64,000 bases of DNA from Geoanaerobacter pelophilus (GTDB taxonomy: Bacteria; Desulfobacterota; Desulfuromonadia; Geobacterales; DSM-12255): NCBI RefSeq assembly GCF_018476885.1, contig NZ_JAHCVJ010000005.1, positions 124,001 to 188,000 on the forward strand. The letters are read 5' to 3'. Below, piece after piece: positions 45,691 through 53,618 of this stretch. The number at the start of each line of letters is the position of its first letter. Position 1 is the first letter of the stretch. Position numbers and translations under genes: made by a program. The notes below the pieces were generated by a model that saw nothing but the letters and a program-made list of their open reading frames with translations, searched no databases and was not told the DNA's origin.

Positions 45691-46995
45691 TCAGGATGCC
45701 AGGTAGATCTTGATTTTCTCCGCCAGGATTCGGTAGATTCGCTCGCATTCCGCCGGGTCTTTTTCCAGCAGGGTGACGCGGAAGCCCTGGAGCGGGGTAT
45801 TGAAAGAAGAGAGCGGCACGATGCAGATCCCGGTAGCGGCAAGCAGGTAGTAGACGAAGCGCTTGTCGAGCGAGACCCCGGGGGCATTGACCAGGGACTC
45901 GACCAGTTCGCGAACCTCGCTGTTTTCGATCGGCAGCGACTGGCGGTCATTGAGCATTCCGTCCTTAAAGGCGACAGCGAGGTAAAAGGCGCCGTTGGTC
46001 CGGTTTACCATGAGCCCCGGAACATCTTTGAGGAAGTTCCAGGTGATGTTACTCATCTGCTCATAGCGCCGGGTGCGCTCTTCCAGGTAGACCGGGTATT
46101 GCGGGTGGCTCATGATGGCCGGGATCACCTTTTGCGGCAGGGTCGTGGAGCAGACCTCATTCATCTTGGTGTTGAGGATGGCGTTGACATAATGCTGAAA
46201 GCGCTCGTCCTTGTCGAAGTTGTACACCTCGATCCAGCCACAGCGAGAGCCGGGCCACGGCAGTTCTTTGGAGATCCCTTTCATGGCAATGGCCGGGACA
46301 TCACCGATGACGTCGGAAATAGGTACCGTCTTCTCGCCGTTATAGACGATGTTGTTGTACACCTCATCCGCCAGGATAAAGAGGTCGTGCTCCTTGGCAA
46401 TTGCCACGATCTCCTTCAGGGTCTCCACCGGGTAAGCCATGCCGGTCGGGTTGTCCGGGTTGATGATCATGATACCGGCAATGGCCGGGTTGTATTTGAC
46501 GATGTTGCGGACCTTTGCCAGATCCGGATACCAGCGGTTATTGGGATCGAGGCTGAAGCAGATCGCCGGCGCATTGGCATGGGACGACTCGGCCGAGGAA
46601 TGGGTGGTATAGGAGGGTGAAGCCATGAGAATACGGGTTTCATGGTTGAGCACCCCGTAGAGCTTGGCAATGGCATCGCCCAGGCCGTTGAAGAAAATGA
46701 TGTCGTCGGGCGTGATCTGGGCTCCGCCCCGCCGGTTGGTCAGGTTACAGATAAACTCCCTGGTCTCAAGGACCCCCCTGGTGTGGGCATAGCCGTAAGA
46801 GTCGTTCTCCATGGCTGCCTTGGCAACGATCTCCTTCATCCAGTCCGGGATCATCTCTCCCTTGACGATCGGGTCGCCGATATTCTCCCAGTTGATCTTT
46901 ACCCCATGCTTCTGCAGCTTTTCCGCCACATTGACGATGTTGCGGATTTCGTAGGTGATCTTGCCGGCGCTGGGTGGTACGAGCTGGTTTCTCAT
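45691..46995 (-). CDS. Class I/II PLP-dependent aminotransferase, probably alanine-forming
   Basis: Fold-type I enzyme of 434 residues. The PLP Lys lies in MKGISKELPWPGSRCGW, with NPDNPTGMAY and the ADEVYNN loop. The N-terminal WENIGDPIVKGE resembles archaeal and deltaproteobacterial AspC/AlaT-type enzymes. A leader peptide gene with 11 Ala codons and a terminator hairpin stand just upstream, which points to control by Ala and hence a role in alanine synthesis (inference). The ATG at 46995 is preceded by GGAGGC. An aspartate or valine-pyruvate role cannot be excluded. Confidence 0.85.
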   Translation of the reverse strand: MRNQLVPPSAGKITYEIRNIVNVAEKLQKHGVKINWENIGDPIVKGEMIPDWMKEIVAKAAMENDSYGYAHTRGVLETREFICNLTNRRGGAQITPDDIIFFNGLGDAIAKLYGVLNHETRILMASPSYTTHSSAESSHANAPAICFSLDPNNRWYPDLAKVRNIVKYNPAIAGIMIINPDNPTGMAYPVETLKEIVAIAKEHDLFILADEVYNNIVYNGEKTVPISDVIGDVPAIAMKGISKELPWPGSRCGWIEVYNFDKDERFQHYVNAILNTKMNEVCSTTLPQKVIPAIMSHPQYPVYLEERTRRYEQMSNITWNFLKDVPGLMVNRTNGAFYLAVAFKDGMLNDRQSLPIENSEVRELVESLVNAPGVSLDKRFVYYLLAATGICIVPLSSFNTPLQGFRVTLLEKDPAECERIYRILAEKIKIYLAS

Positions 46996-47011
46996 TGTTG
47001 CCTCCGAAAAT

Positions 47012-47039
47012 AAAAAGGCCGCAGGGTGTTCCCGCGGCC
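47012..47039 (-). terminator. Attenuator terminator upstream of the aminotransferase
   Basis: Minus strand GGCCGCGGG-aaca-CCC-(t)-GCGGCC followed by TTTTTATTTT, ending about 17 bases before the ATG. The left arm can alternatively pair with a stretch at the end of the leader gene (CCCGCCGTCCGG), the antiterminator. Confidence 0.8.
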
Positions 47040-47070
47040 GGTAGTATGAATGCTTGTATAGAGCTGATGC

Positions 47071-47160
47071 TTACCGGACGGCGGGCATGATTGCGGCGCT
47101 TGCTGCCGCTGCGCTGATAGCTCGTGCTGCTGCCGTGATGTAAATCGATCCGATAATCAT
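47071..47160 (-). CDS. Leader peptide rich in Ala (and Ile) codons, transcription attenuator
   Basis: A 29-codon ORF on the minus strand whose peptide begins MIIGSIYITAAARAI and goes on with four Ala in a row, then Ser-Ala-Ala-Ile. Eleven of 29 codons are Ala (mostly GCA) and six are Ile. The stop directly follows the antiterminator strand. It sits 30 bases before the terminator hairpin, the layout of amino-acid attenuators such as trp and ilv. Ribosome site is weak (GGAT). Confidence 0.7.
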   Translation of the reverse strand: MIIGSIYITAAARAISAAAASAAIMPAVR

Positions 47161-47178
47161 AGATATCCGAATAGCACA

Positions 47179-47194
47179 GACGGTTTAAACCGTC
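47179..47194. promoter_or_regulatory. 16-base perfect palindrome upstream of the attenuator
   Basis: GACGGTTTAAACCGTC, 19 bases before the leader ATG. It lies where a promoter for the leader should be and might be an operator. Not matched to a known regulator. Confidence 0.4.
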
Positions 47195-47212
47195 AATGGT
47201 TTTGTAACGATG

Positions 47213-47809
47213 TTACTTTTCAGTTGAAATCAGCAGTCTGCCGTCGTCATCCTTCCAGCGAAGCCATCCCGAATTTTCCAGATCAACTAGCACCAGCATC
47301 CAGGAGTCCTCAAGCTCCACGACACGGAGCTTCTTTTCCTTGCTGACGGTCCCGACCGGCTTGATTGCGGACGATGGTGCCGGCCTTAACTGGTAGAATT
47401 CTTTTCTCAGTCCGTTCAGCAGCCTGGCTTCACTCCCCTGCAGATACCTGGCCCAGGACTTGTATTGTGCCCCGCGTCCCATTGCCAGCCAGCCTTCGCG
47501 GCCGCTATCGTCGTAAATGACCTTGAGCCAGTCGCCGCGTTTTTGGGTAACGGCTAAATGATACCAGCCTGCTGCACTCTTGATGGCCGGCGACATTGCT
47601 GGGAAATCGACTAGATCTAGATCTGCCAGGCGACCGACGCCCGGTTCACGGTACAGGGCAAGTGTTGTCGGCGCTCCGCCATGCTCAGTGCCGGTGATCT
47701 GTAGGGAAAGTACACCGATACCGGCCAGAGGACGGGGCTTGGCCGGAGCTGACCATGCACTGCTATGGATAAAGATTGCCAGGGTTATGAGAAACGCAGT
47801 AAAACGCAC
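47213..47809 (-). CDS. Exported SH3-like protein (198 aa), function unknown
   Basis: A GTG start at 47809 follows GGAG of the end of the upstream gene; the longer open frame above is the shadow of the cupin gene. The product has a signal peptide (FTAFLITLAIFIHSSAWS), a middle with GWYHLAVTQKRGDWLKVIYDD (SH3-type strand pattern), and a C-terminal GWLRWKDDDGRLL. It is probably a bacterial SH3-like envelope protein. Starts four bases after the wbuC stop, so co-translated. Confidence 0.7.
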   Translation of the reverse strand: MRFTAFLITLAIFIHSSAWSAPAKPRPLAGIGVLSLQITGTEHGGAPTTLALYREPGVGRLADLDLVDFPAMSPAIKSAAGWYHLAVTQKRGDWLKVIYDDSGREGWLAMGRGAQYKSWARYLQGSEARLLNGLRKEFYQLRPAPSSAIKPVGTVSKEKKLRVVELEDSWMLVLVDLENSGWLRWKDDDGRLLISTEK

Positions 47810-47813
47810 CCGG

Positions 47814-48284
47814 TTACTCCAGAAGGTGTGCGGTGAGCATTGCCAGGTATTGGCATGAGTCACTGCTGTCGGCCTGAGGCGCCCATCCGGCCTGCTCTTC
47901 CGGCAGCAGCGGGCGGTAGGGGCCTGCCTTGGCCTCGAAAAACACCGTGCCCGGCGCCAGGCTGACCGCGCCGTGGAAACGGCCGTGCGGGATATCCACT
48001 GCGATAGCCGGGCCGCCGACAGTGAGCACCACCGAGCTGTCGATTGTACCGTCGTCATTGAACATGAGGACTCCCAAGGCACCGCTGACGATGACAAAGG
48101 TCTCGTCCTTGTTGGGATCCAGATGGCGGTGAGGAGGGATGTATGACCCCGGTTCGATGGCATTGAACAGCCGGTGGCTGCAGAAATCATCACTGAGGTG
48201 CAGGTTGAGATTCTTCCGCTTGCGCGGGTTTTTCCTGGCTTCGGCAGAAAGCTGGGAGAGTGTTTCGGTAGTGATTATTTTCAT
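47814..48284 (-). CDS. WbuC family cupin-fold metalloprotein
   Basis: A 156-residue cupin. Metal ligands are in PPHRHLDPNKDETFVIVSG and FHGAVSLAPGTVFFEAKAGPYRP. The PRKRKNLNLH and FNAIEPGSYIPPHRH segments match WbuC, linked with O-antigen clusters in enterics though of unknown activity. GAGGC lies before the ATG. Here it is next to an SH3-like protein and not in an O-antigen locus. Confidence 0.82.
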   Translation of the reverse strand: MKIITTETLSQLSAEARKNPRKRKNLNLHLSDDFCSHRLFNAIEPGSYIPPHRHLDPNKDETFVIVSGALGVLMFNDDGTIDSSVVLTVGGPAIAVDIPHGRFHGAVSLAPGTVFFEAKAGPYRPLLPEEQAGWAPQADSSDSCQYLAMLTAHLLE

Positions 48285-48422
48285 TTATGCCTCGGTAAAT
48301 TTTCAGAGAATGTCGATTTTTCGCAAGATCAAGGCTGTCAAGCGAGTGCAAGGAGGCGTAGCAGCGCTACTCCGACGAACACGAGTGCAGACTTACGCAG
48401 AGATTGCGGAAAAGCGGCATTA
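48285..48422. other. Intergenic stretch with a short hairpin
   Basis: Contains GTAGC-agc-GCTAC at about 48357-48371. The short GC-rich hairpin may be a member of a dispersed repeat, but one copy cannot show it. Confidence 0.3.
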
Positions 48423-48812
48423 TCATCGATCAACAAGTGCGATCTGGTTGCCATCCGGATCCATCACCACCGCCATCTTGCCCCAGGGTGTCTGCTCCAG
48501 AGGCTCGGCAAAAGTTACCCCGGCCTCAGTCAGCCGTTTGCAGAAGGCGTCCAGATCCTTCACCTGGAGGGTAATGCCGGTATGACGCCCTACCAGGGGA
48601 AAGGCCGCCTCGTGCAGGGCTGTGGCAACACCCAGCGTGCTGCTTGACCCCGGAAAAAACTCGATCATAAAATCGGTTTCGTTGGCCACCGGGAGCTGGA
48701 GCTGTTCCTTGTAAAATATCTTGGCCGCTGCGGTATCTTTGACGAAAACCACTACGTTTTTCATTCGTTCTACCACTGGAATCCTCCCGCTATCAAAGGT
48801 TGACTTCTTCAT
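48423..48812 (-). CDS. VOC superfamily (glyoxalase/bleomycin resistance-like) protein
   Basis: A 129-residue beta-alpha-beta-beta-beta fold protein. Two paired modules: VFVKDTAAAKIFYKEQLQLPVANET and VKDLDAFCKRLTEAGVTF...PWGKMAVVMDPDGNQIALVD. The metal His/Glu pattern is partly present (HTGITLQV, MDPDGN). Reaction unknown. Start at 48812 has no clear ribosome site; an internal ATG at 48764 is an option. Divergent from the large membrane fusion. Confidence 0.8.
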   Translation of the reverse strand: MKKSTFDSGRIPVVERMKNVVVFVKDTAAAKIFYKEQLQLPVANETDFMIEFFPGSSSTLGVATALHEAAFPLVGRHTGITLQVKDLDAFCKRLTEAGVTFAEPLEQTPWGKMAVVMDPDGNQIALVDR

Positions 48813-48977
48813 AGCAGAGGGGTGCCGCCATTACAAGTGCATTTCTTGCATAGGGGTGCAAATAAGCCACAGTTGGGTTGGTATTGCCTCTCTGGCCCTG
48901 TACTTGCTAGATATCACGGTTCAACCGCGATCTGTTCAGCGCGGTGCCAATCCAGGTCAACCGGGAATATCTCAACT

Positions 48978-51554
48978 GTGACAGCCGTTTCAACTGATTT
49001 GCAAGCGATTCGCCTCTTTTCCGGCCTGGATGAAGCCGATCTTTCCCGGATCGCCTGCCGTCTCCGGAATTGTGTATTTTTGTCCGGCATGGTCATTTTG
49101 TCCAAGGATGAACCGGCTGACGCGCTGTTTTTCATCCTCGATGGCAGGGTACGCGTTGAGCTGCAGGAGGCGACCGGACAGATCCTCAATATTGCGGAGC
49201 TGGGCAAGGGAGAGCATTTCGGCGAACGCGCCATCCTGACCGGAGAGCCGCGCACCGCTGATGTGCGGGCAATAACCGAAGTACGTGCCGCCAAACTCCT
49301 CAGGAGCGACTTTGAAGAGCTGCTCTCCGAGACCCCGCTGTTGTACGCCAACCTCTGCCGCGACCTGGCCCGGCTGCTTGGCAGTTGGGCCCAGCGCCAC
49401 CAGCGTGACGAACGCGAACACCGCGAGGTTATGACCAATGTCATCGGCTGGCAGCTGTTGCCGGAGTTCGGCGCCTTTCCCGGCAACTCGCTGTGGGTCA
49501 AGGATCTTAACCGGCGGCTCGACCAGTTGGGTTCATCCCCTGATAATGTGCTGATTCTGGGAGAGCCGGGCACCTGGAAGGAACTTGCTGCCCGGCTGAT
49601 CCATTTCCATGGCGACATTGCCCGGCCAGTCCTGTTTCTTGACTGCTCGTCGCCGCCGCCGGTGATAGGTCAGTCAGAACCTGCAAAGCAGGGTGGCAAA
49701 GATGAGTCACTTCTGGAAACTGAGCAGGAGGTCGCCCTGTTCGGCCATGCACCGGAGGGAGCGGTTTACAGCCGGCGAGTCAGGAGGGGGATGCTGGAAC
49801 TCGCCTCCGGCGGCGATATGATCCTGCAAAATGTCGATTGCCTGACCCTGCCCATGCAGGAGCGGTTGCTGTCGTTCATAAAAAGCGGCAGCTTCAAAAG
49901 GCACGGCGAGAGCGAGTGGCGATTCGCCCAAGTCAGGATAATTGCCACCAGCGGCGAGCCGCTGGCGCAACTGGCTCAATCCGGAGCGTTCAATCAAGAG
50001 CTCCTGGACAATCTGGGTAGCGAGACGATCATGATGTCTCCGCTGCGTGAACGGAAAAAGGATATTCCGGTCATAGCCCGGAGCCTGCTCCGGACGCTCA
50101 ACACCAAGCATCACAAGAATGTCGTGCGGCTGTCGCAGGATGCGCTCAACTTACTGGTTGACCATGACTGGCCGCTCAATGGCAGCGAGTTGTACCAGGT
50201 CTTGAGCCGCGCCGTGGTCGTCTGCGATGGAGAAGAGCTGCTGGCCGAGCAGATATTTCTCCAGGGCCAGCTGTTCGAGGGTGGGCGCTTCAACCTGCTT
50301 ACCCTGCCGGCAGTTGAAAACCTGGCCAGGCGCCCGGATTTTCCGCGCATTCTTCGCTGGACCACGGTGCCCCTGTTTCTCGTGGTGCTTCTCTACACGC
50401 TGTTTGGGCCAGTATTTGATAATGCTGCAAACCTGGCAGTCTGGACCCTCTGGTGGCCGGCGCTGCTGCTGACCGGATTTTTCTTTGCCCGTGGCTGGTG
50501 CAGCTATTGTCCGCTGGAGGCGATCGGCGAGTTTCTGGGGACCAGCAAGCGGGTTGTGCGCGAGCCATCCGACTGGCTGCGGCAGTGGGGGCCTACCTTC
50601 AGCCTTTCCGGGCTGGTGGTGATCATCCTGGCCGAGCAGGCAACCGGGATGTTTTCCTGGGCGTTCGCCACCGGGATGCTGCTCTTGACACTGCTGACCA
50701 CCACGATAACCGGGGACCTGTATCTGGGACGCCGCGGCTGGTGCAAATATCTCTGTCCGCTCGGCCGGATTGTCAGTCTGATCTCCCGGATAGCGATGCT
50801 GGAGATGCACAGCAACCATAATGTCTGTGTCAGCCGGTGCCGGGTGGATGACTGCGTAAGGGAAAAGGGGTGCCCCATGGGACTCCATCCGACCGGCATT
50901 GACAATGCGGACCACTGTGTACTTTGCCTCGACTGCGTGCGCAACTGCCCGCATCACTCCATGCAGCTCGACCTCCGCAACCCCTCGTGGGGGGTGCTCA
51001 ACCAGGCGCGCCGTGGTTTTCACGAAGCTGTTTTCAGCATAACCCTGGTGGCGGTCGTGATTGCTGCCAAAGGCACGCCGTTCATTTTCGGGCGTCAGCC
51101 GGAGGTCTTCCCCCAAAGGGTCTGGGAGCCGGCAGAATTATTGACCGCACTGCTGATTGCCGCATCATTTACTGGAATGGCGATGCTCTTTTCAGTGGGC
51201 GGCCGCAGCCATCGCTGGAAGGCGACCTTTACCATCTGCAGTCTGGCCTACCTGCCCCTGGCCTTTACCGGGCTGTTCGTCTATTATTTCCGGGCGCTGG
51301 TTGAAGGTGGCGCTGAGCTGGTGCCGCTGACGCTCGCGGCTATCGGCCTTGGTGAATGGCTCGATTTGCAGCAGCTCACCCCGGACTTCGGTACTCTTCG
51401 GCTATTGATCTATCCCACAATAGTGTCTGGCGGGGTGTTCTCCTGGATTGTCCTCAACCGGCTGAAGCGGCATTATAACCTGCACCGTTTCTGTTTCTCC
51501 GGGCACCGTCTGATGGTGGTCATCACGGCGGCTGTCTTTCTCTGTATCCTCTAG
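48978..51554 (+). CDS. cNMP-binding / degenerate sigma-54 AAA / NapH-type polyferredoxin membrane fusion
   Basis: An 858-residue protein from a GTG start (an ATG at 48822 would extend it). Parts: a cyclic-nucleotide-binding-like domain, about residues 5-125; a region similar to the sigma-54 AAA+ domain, about 165-420, with GEPGTWKE in place of GESGTGKE and no GAFTGA; then a membrane part with CSYCP and CKYLCP motifs of NapH/NosR type, a Cys-rich CVSRC...C...C, CVLCLDCVRNCP ferredoxin segment, and further helices at the end. ATPase activity is doubtful. A redox or signal relay from a cytoplasmic sensor to a membrane electron carrier is the likeliest role. Confidence 0.78.
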   Translation: MTAVSTDLQAIRLFSGLDEADLSRIACRLRNCVFLSGMVILSKDEPADALFFILDGRVRVELQEATGQILNIAELGKGEHFGERAILTGEPRTADVRAITEVRAAKLLRSDFEELLSETPLLYANLCRDLARLLGSWAQRHQRDEREHREVMTNVIGWQLLPEFGAFPGNSLWVKDLNRRLDQLGSSPDNVLILGEPGTWKELAARLIHFHGDIARPVLFLDCSSPPPVIGQSEPAKQGGKDESLLETEQEVALFGHAPEGAVYSRRVRRGMLELASGGDMILQNVDCLTLPMQERLLSFIKSGSFKRHGESEWRFAQVRIIATSGEPLAQLAQSGAFNQELLDNLGSETIMMSPLRERKKDIPVIARSLLRTLNTKHHKNVVRLSQDALNLLVDHDWPLNGSELYQVLSRAVVVCDGEELLAEQIFLQGQLFEGGRFNLLTLPAVENLARRPDFPRILRWTTVPLFLVVLLYTLFGPVFDNAANLAVWTLWWPALLLTGFFFARGWCSYCPLEAIGEFLGTSKRVVREPSDWLRQWGPTFSLSGLVVIILAEQATGMFSWAFATGMLLLTLLTTTITGDLYLGRRGWCKYLCPLGRIVSLISRIAMLEMHSNHNVCVSRCRVDDCVREKGCPMGLHPTGIDNADHCVLCLDCVRNCPHHSMQLDLRNPSWGVLNQARRGFHEAVFSITLVAVVIAAKGTPFIFGRQPEVFPQRVWEPAELLTALLIAASFTGMAMLFSVGGRSHRWKATFTICSLAYLPLAFTGLFVYYFRALVEGGAELVPLTLAAIGLGEWLDLQQLTPDFGTLRLLIYPTIVSGGVFSWIVLNRLKRHYNLHRFCFSGHRLMVVITAAVFLCIL

Positions 51555-51666
51555 CACCGCTGCTTTTCCCCATTTCGTTAGTCCATCCCTTTTTTTTCTG
51601 CAAATCCGTGCTATCCTCTTTTGAATAAGATTTCTCTTACATTGCTTGTTGCTCAATGGTTACCAC

Positions 51667-53271
51667 ATGGATAATGGTTTCAAACCCAGACAGGTCTATG
51701 TCGCCGCATCGTATAGCGCTCCGGTAGGGCGATACAACGGCAAGGAGCGCGAAAGCCTCTCCTTTCTCGAACTTGCCGAAAAGGGTGGGGCCGTGTTTGA
51801 ACGGAGCGCTATCCGTCGCCGGGAGATTGATGCGGTTGTGGTCGGTTGCCAGAACCCCGGCGCCTTCTCCGGTGTCGACAACACTGCTTCCAAAGTTTCG
51901 GGAGTGCTGGGGGTTTCAGGGAGCAAGTCGGTACTGATCGACACCGCTTCATCGTCCGGCGCCTCGGCCCTGGAAAACGCCTATCTGATGGTGGCTTCCG
52001 GCAGTTGCGATCATGTGCTGGCGCTTGGCATCCAGAAGATGAGTGATGTCAGCACCCTGGATGCCACCAGAATCGTGGCCGGGGTGATCGATCGCGACGA
52101 GTCCGAATTCGGCCTGACTATGCCGGCCTGCGGTGCCTTGGTTGCCAGGGCGCTCATCGAGCGACTTGGTTTGAGCTACGAGGAGTGGAGCGCTTTTTCC
52201 GCATTGTTGACCGAGCGGGCGCACCGCTATGCTTCGCGCAACCCTGATGCCCATCTCAACTTTCCGCTGCCGGTTGCCGAATATTTCGAGCAGATCAAAA
52301 GCGGCAAGAATTATCGCTACTGGGCGCCGTTACGCTATCACGATTTTTGTCCGATGTCGGATGGTGTTGCTGCAGTCATTCTGACCTCCAGGCCTCATCC
52401 GGTGCTGGTTGCTGGAGTCGGCAGCGCAACCGATATCCCGACCATCGCCGACCGGAAGTACTTTCACTCCTTTCCTGCCACGGTGCGTGCTGCAGCTGAG
52501 GCCTATGGCATGGCCGGGATAAAGAATATCAGGGAGTTTGCCGGAAAGCTTCATGTCAACATGCACGACCCGTTCAACGGCTTCGGTCCGATTAATATGG
52601 TCGATCTCGGCATTGTTCCGGGTTACAGGCTGCTTGATGCACTGCTTGACGATAGTCTGACCGGGGATCGCGGCGCCTTTCCGACCAACCTGACCGGCGG
52701 GCTCAAGGGGCGTGGTCACCCTCTGGGGGCAACCGGCATGATCCAGGTGGCTGAAAATCACCGACTTATTATGGAACAGGGGTTCAAGGCCGGGCTTTCC
52801 CACTCGATCGGCGGCCCGATCAATAATAATGTGGTAATTTTGCTGGAACGCACCGATCATTACCGGAGCCGCTCCCCGCAGCCGTACCGATCCTGGGGGC
52901 TCCCGTCGCTTGGCAAGCTCAAGCCCAAGGATGTGACTGTGGAAGCCTTGCTGGCCTTGAACGGCCCGGTTGAAGGAAGCTTCGTCACGTCGACCACCCG
53001 TTTTGATTACAAGACCGGTAGGCCTGAAGCAATCATCATGATAGTGTCCTGCCGTTACAAAGATAACCGGTTCAGTTTCCTGTTCGGGATTGATGGAGAG
53101 CATCACAACGAGATCTCTGTCCTGAAGCCGGGCGACCGCATCAGCCTGGAGCGGTCGGACGACGCCATCCTGGTCAACCGGATGCCGGTAAAGCGGTTTT
53201 ACGAACGGACCTTGAACGGCCTGGTCGAGCTTGCCGAAACCGGTTGGCGGAAGTTTGCCGGGAAGAGTTAG
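51667..53271 (+). CDS. Thiolase-like protein fused to a DUF35 OB-fold domain, catalytic cysteines absent
   Basis: A 534-residue protein. The thiolase half (about 1-395) has GLKGRGHPLGATG. However the nucleophile position reads DTASSSGAS (Ser for Cys), and the C-terminal CxGG position is HSIGGP. The C-terminal part (about 405-534) is an OB-fold of the DUF35 type (YRSWGLPSLGKL..., PEAIIMIVSCRYKDNRFSFLFG). The fused pair resembles acetyl-CoA acetyltransferase/HMG-CoA partner sets. The loss of both Cys suggests a non-thiolytic role. No good ribosome site was seen. Confidence 0.8.
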   Translation: MDNGFKPRQVYVAASYSAPVGRYNGKERESLSFLELAEKGGAVFERSAIRRREIDAVVVGCQNPGAFSGVDNTASKVSGVLGVSGSKSVLIDTASSSGASALENAYLMVASGSCDHVLALGIQKMSDVSTLDATRIVAGVIDRDESEFGLTMPACGALVARALIERLGLSYEEWSAFSALLTERAHRYASRNPDAHLNFPLPVAEYFEQIKSGKNYRYWAPLRYHDFCPMSDGVAAVILTSRPHPVLVAGVGSATDIPTIADRKYFHSFPATVRAAAEAYGMAGIKNIREFAGKLHVNMHDPFNGFGPINMVDLGIVPGYRLLDALLDDSLTGDRGAFPTNLTGGLKGRGHPLGATGMIQVAENHRLIMEQGFKAGLSHSIGGPINNNVVILLERTDHYRSRSPQPYRSWGLPSLGKLKPKDVTVEALLALNGPVEGSFVTSTTRFDYKTGRPEAIIMIVSCRYKDNRFSFLFGIDGEHHNEISVLKPGDRISLERSDDAILVNRMPVKRFYERTLNGLVELAETGWRKFAGKS

Positions 53272-53319
53272 TAATTACGGAATGCATTAGGTCGCATAAC
53301 CTCAAAAAGGAGACAAAAG

Positions 53320-53496
53320 ATGAAAATGGATGATGTTAAGGAAGTTGCCAAAGGGCTGGGAATCAAGCCGGGCAAGATGAAAAAATCGGACCTGATCAGG
53401 GAGATTCAGCGCGCCGAGGGGAACGAGGAATGTTACAACAGCGGCAAGGCGGATCAGTGCGGCCAGGCGGGGTGCGCCTGGCGCGAAGACTGCTGA
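53320..53496 (+). CDS. Small SAP-domain protein with C-terminal cysteines (58 aa)
   Basis: A SAP-like helix-turn-helix (VKEVAKGLGIKPGKMKKSDLIREIQRAEG) at the start, followed by a Cys-rich tail with Cys in EECYN, QCGQAGC and EDC. AAAAGGAG precedes the ATG. The SAP fold binds nucleic acids in known proteins; the four Cys may bind a metal. It is followed by a terminator and stands alone. Similar short genes are widespread in Geobacter (from memory). Confidence 0.75.
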   Translation: MKMDDVKEVAKGLGIKPGKMKKSDLIREIQRAEGNEECYNSGKADQCGQAGCAWREDC

Positions 53497-53523
53497 CGAA
53501 CTGCCGCAACTAAACGGATTTTC

Positions 53524-53556
53524 AGCCCTTGTTGCTTGAAGCACAAGGGCTTTTCT
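53524..53556 (+). terminator. Terminator after the SAP gene
   Basis: AGCCCTTGT ... ACAAGGGCT stem with small loop, then TTTTCTTT. Confidence 0.85.
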
Positions 53557-53561
53557 TTCGA

Positions 53562-53590
53562 TTTACAAACCAGAGCAAATCGGCTAGAGT
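53562..53590 (+). promoter_or_regulatory. Promoter of the gcv operon
   Basis: TTTACA (53562-53567), 17-base spacer, TAGAGT (53585-53590), directly after the terminator and 28 bases before gcvT. The leader is too short for a glycine riboswitch. Confidence 0.5.
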
Positions 53591-53618
53591 TACCCATCCC
53601 AGCAAGGGGGGGGTAGCA

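Noticed and set aside
47810-48193. N-terminal extension of the SH3-like protein
   Set aside because: The frame overlaps the WbuC gene and reads as Ser/Arg-rich noise; the GTG at 47809 has a ribosome site and a signal peptide.
48822-48977. Upstream part of the membrane-fusion ORF as coding
   Set aside because: The segment reads as non-domain sequence; the cNMP-like domain begins right after the GTG at 48978. The start remains uncertain.
53552-53618. Glycine riboswitch before gcvT
   Set aside because: Only about 25 bases lie between the likely transcription start and gcvT, far too few for the aptamer.
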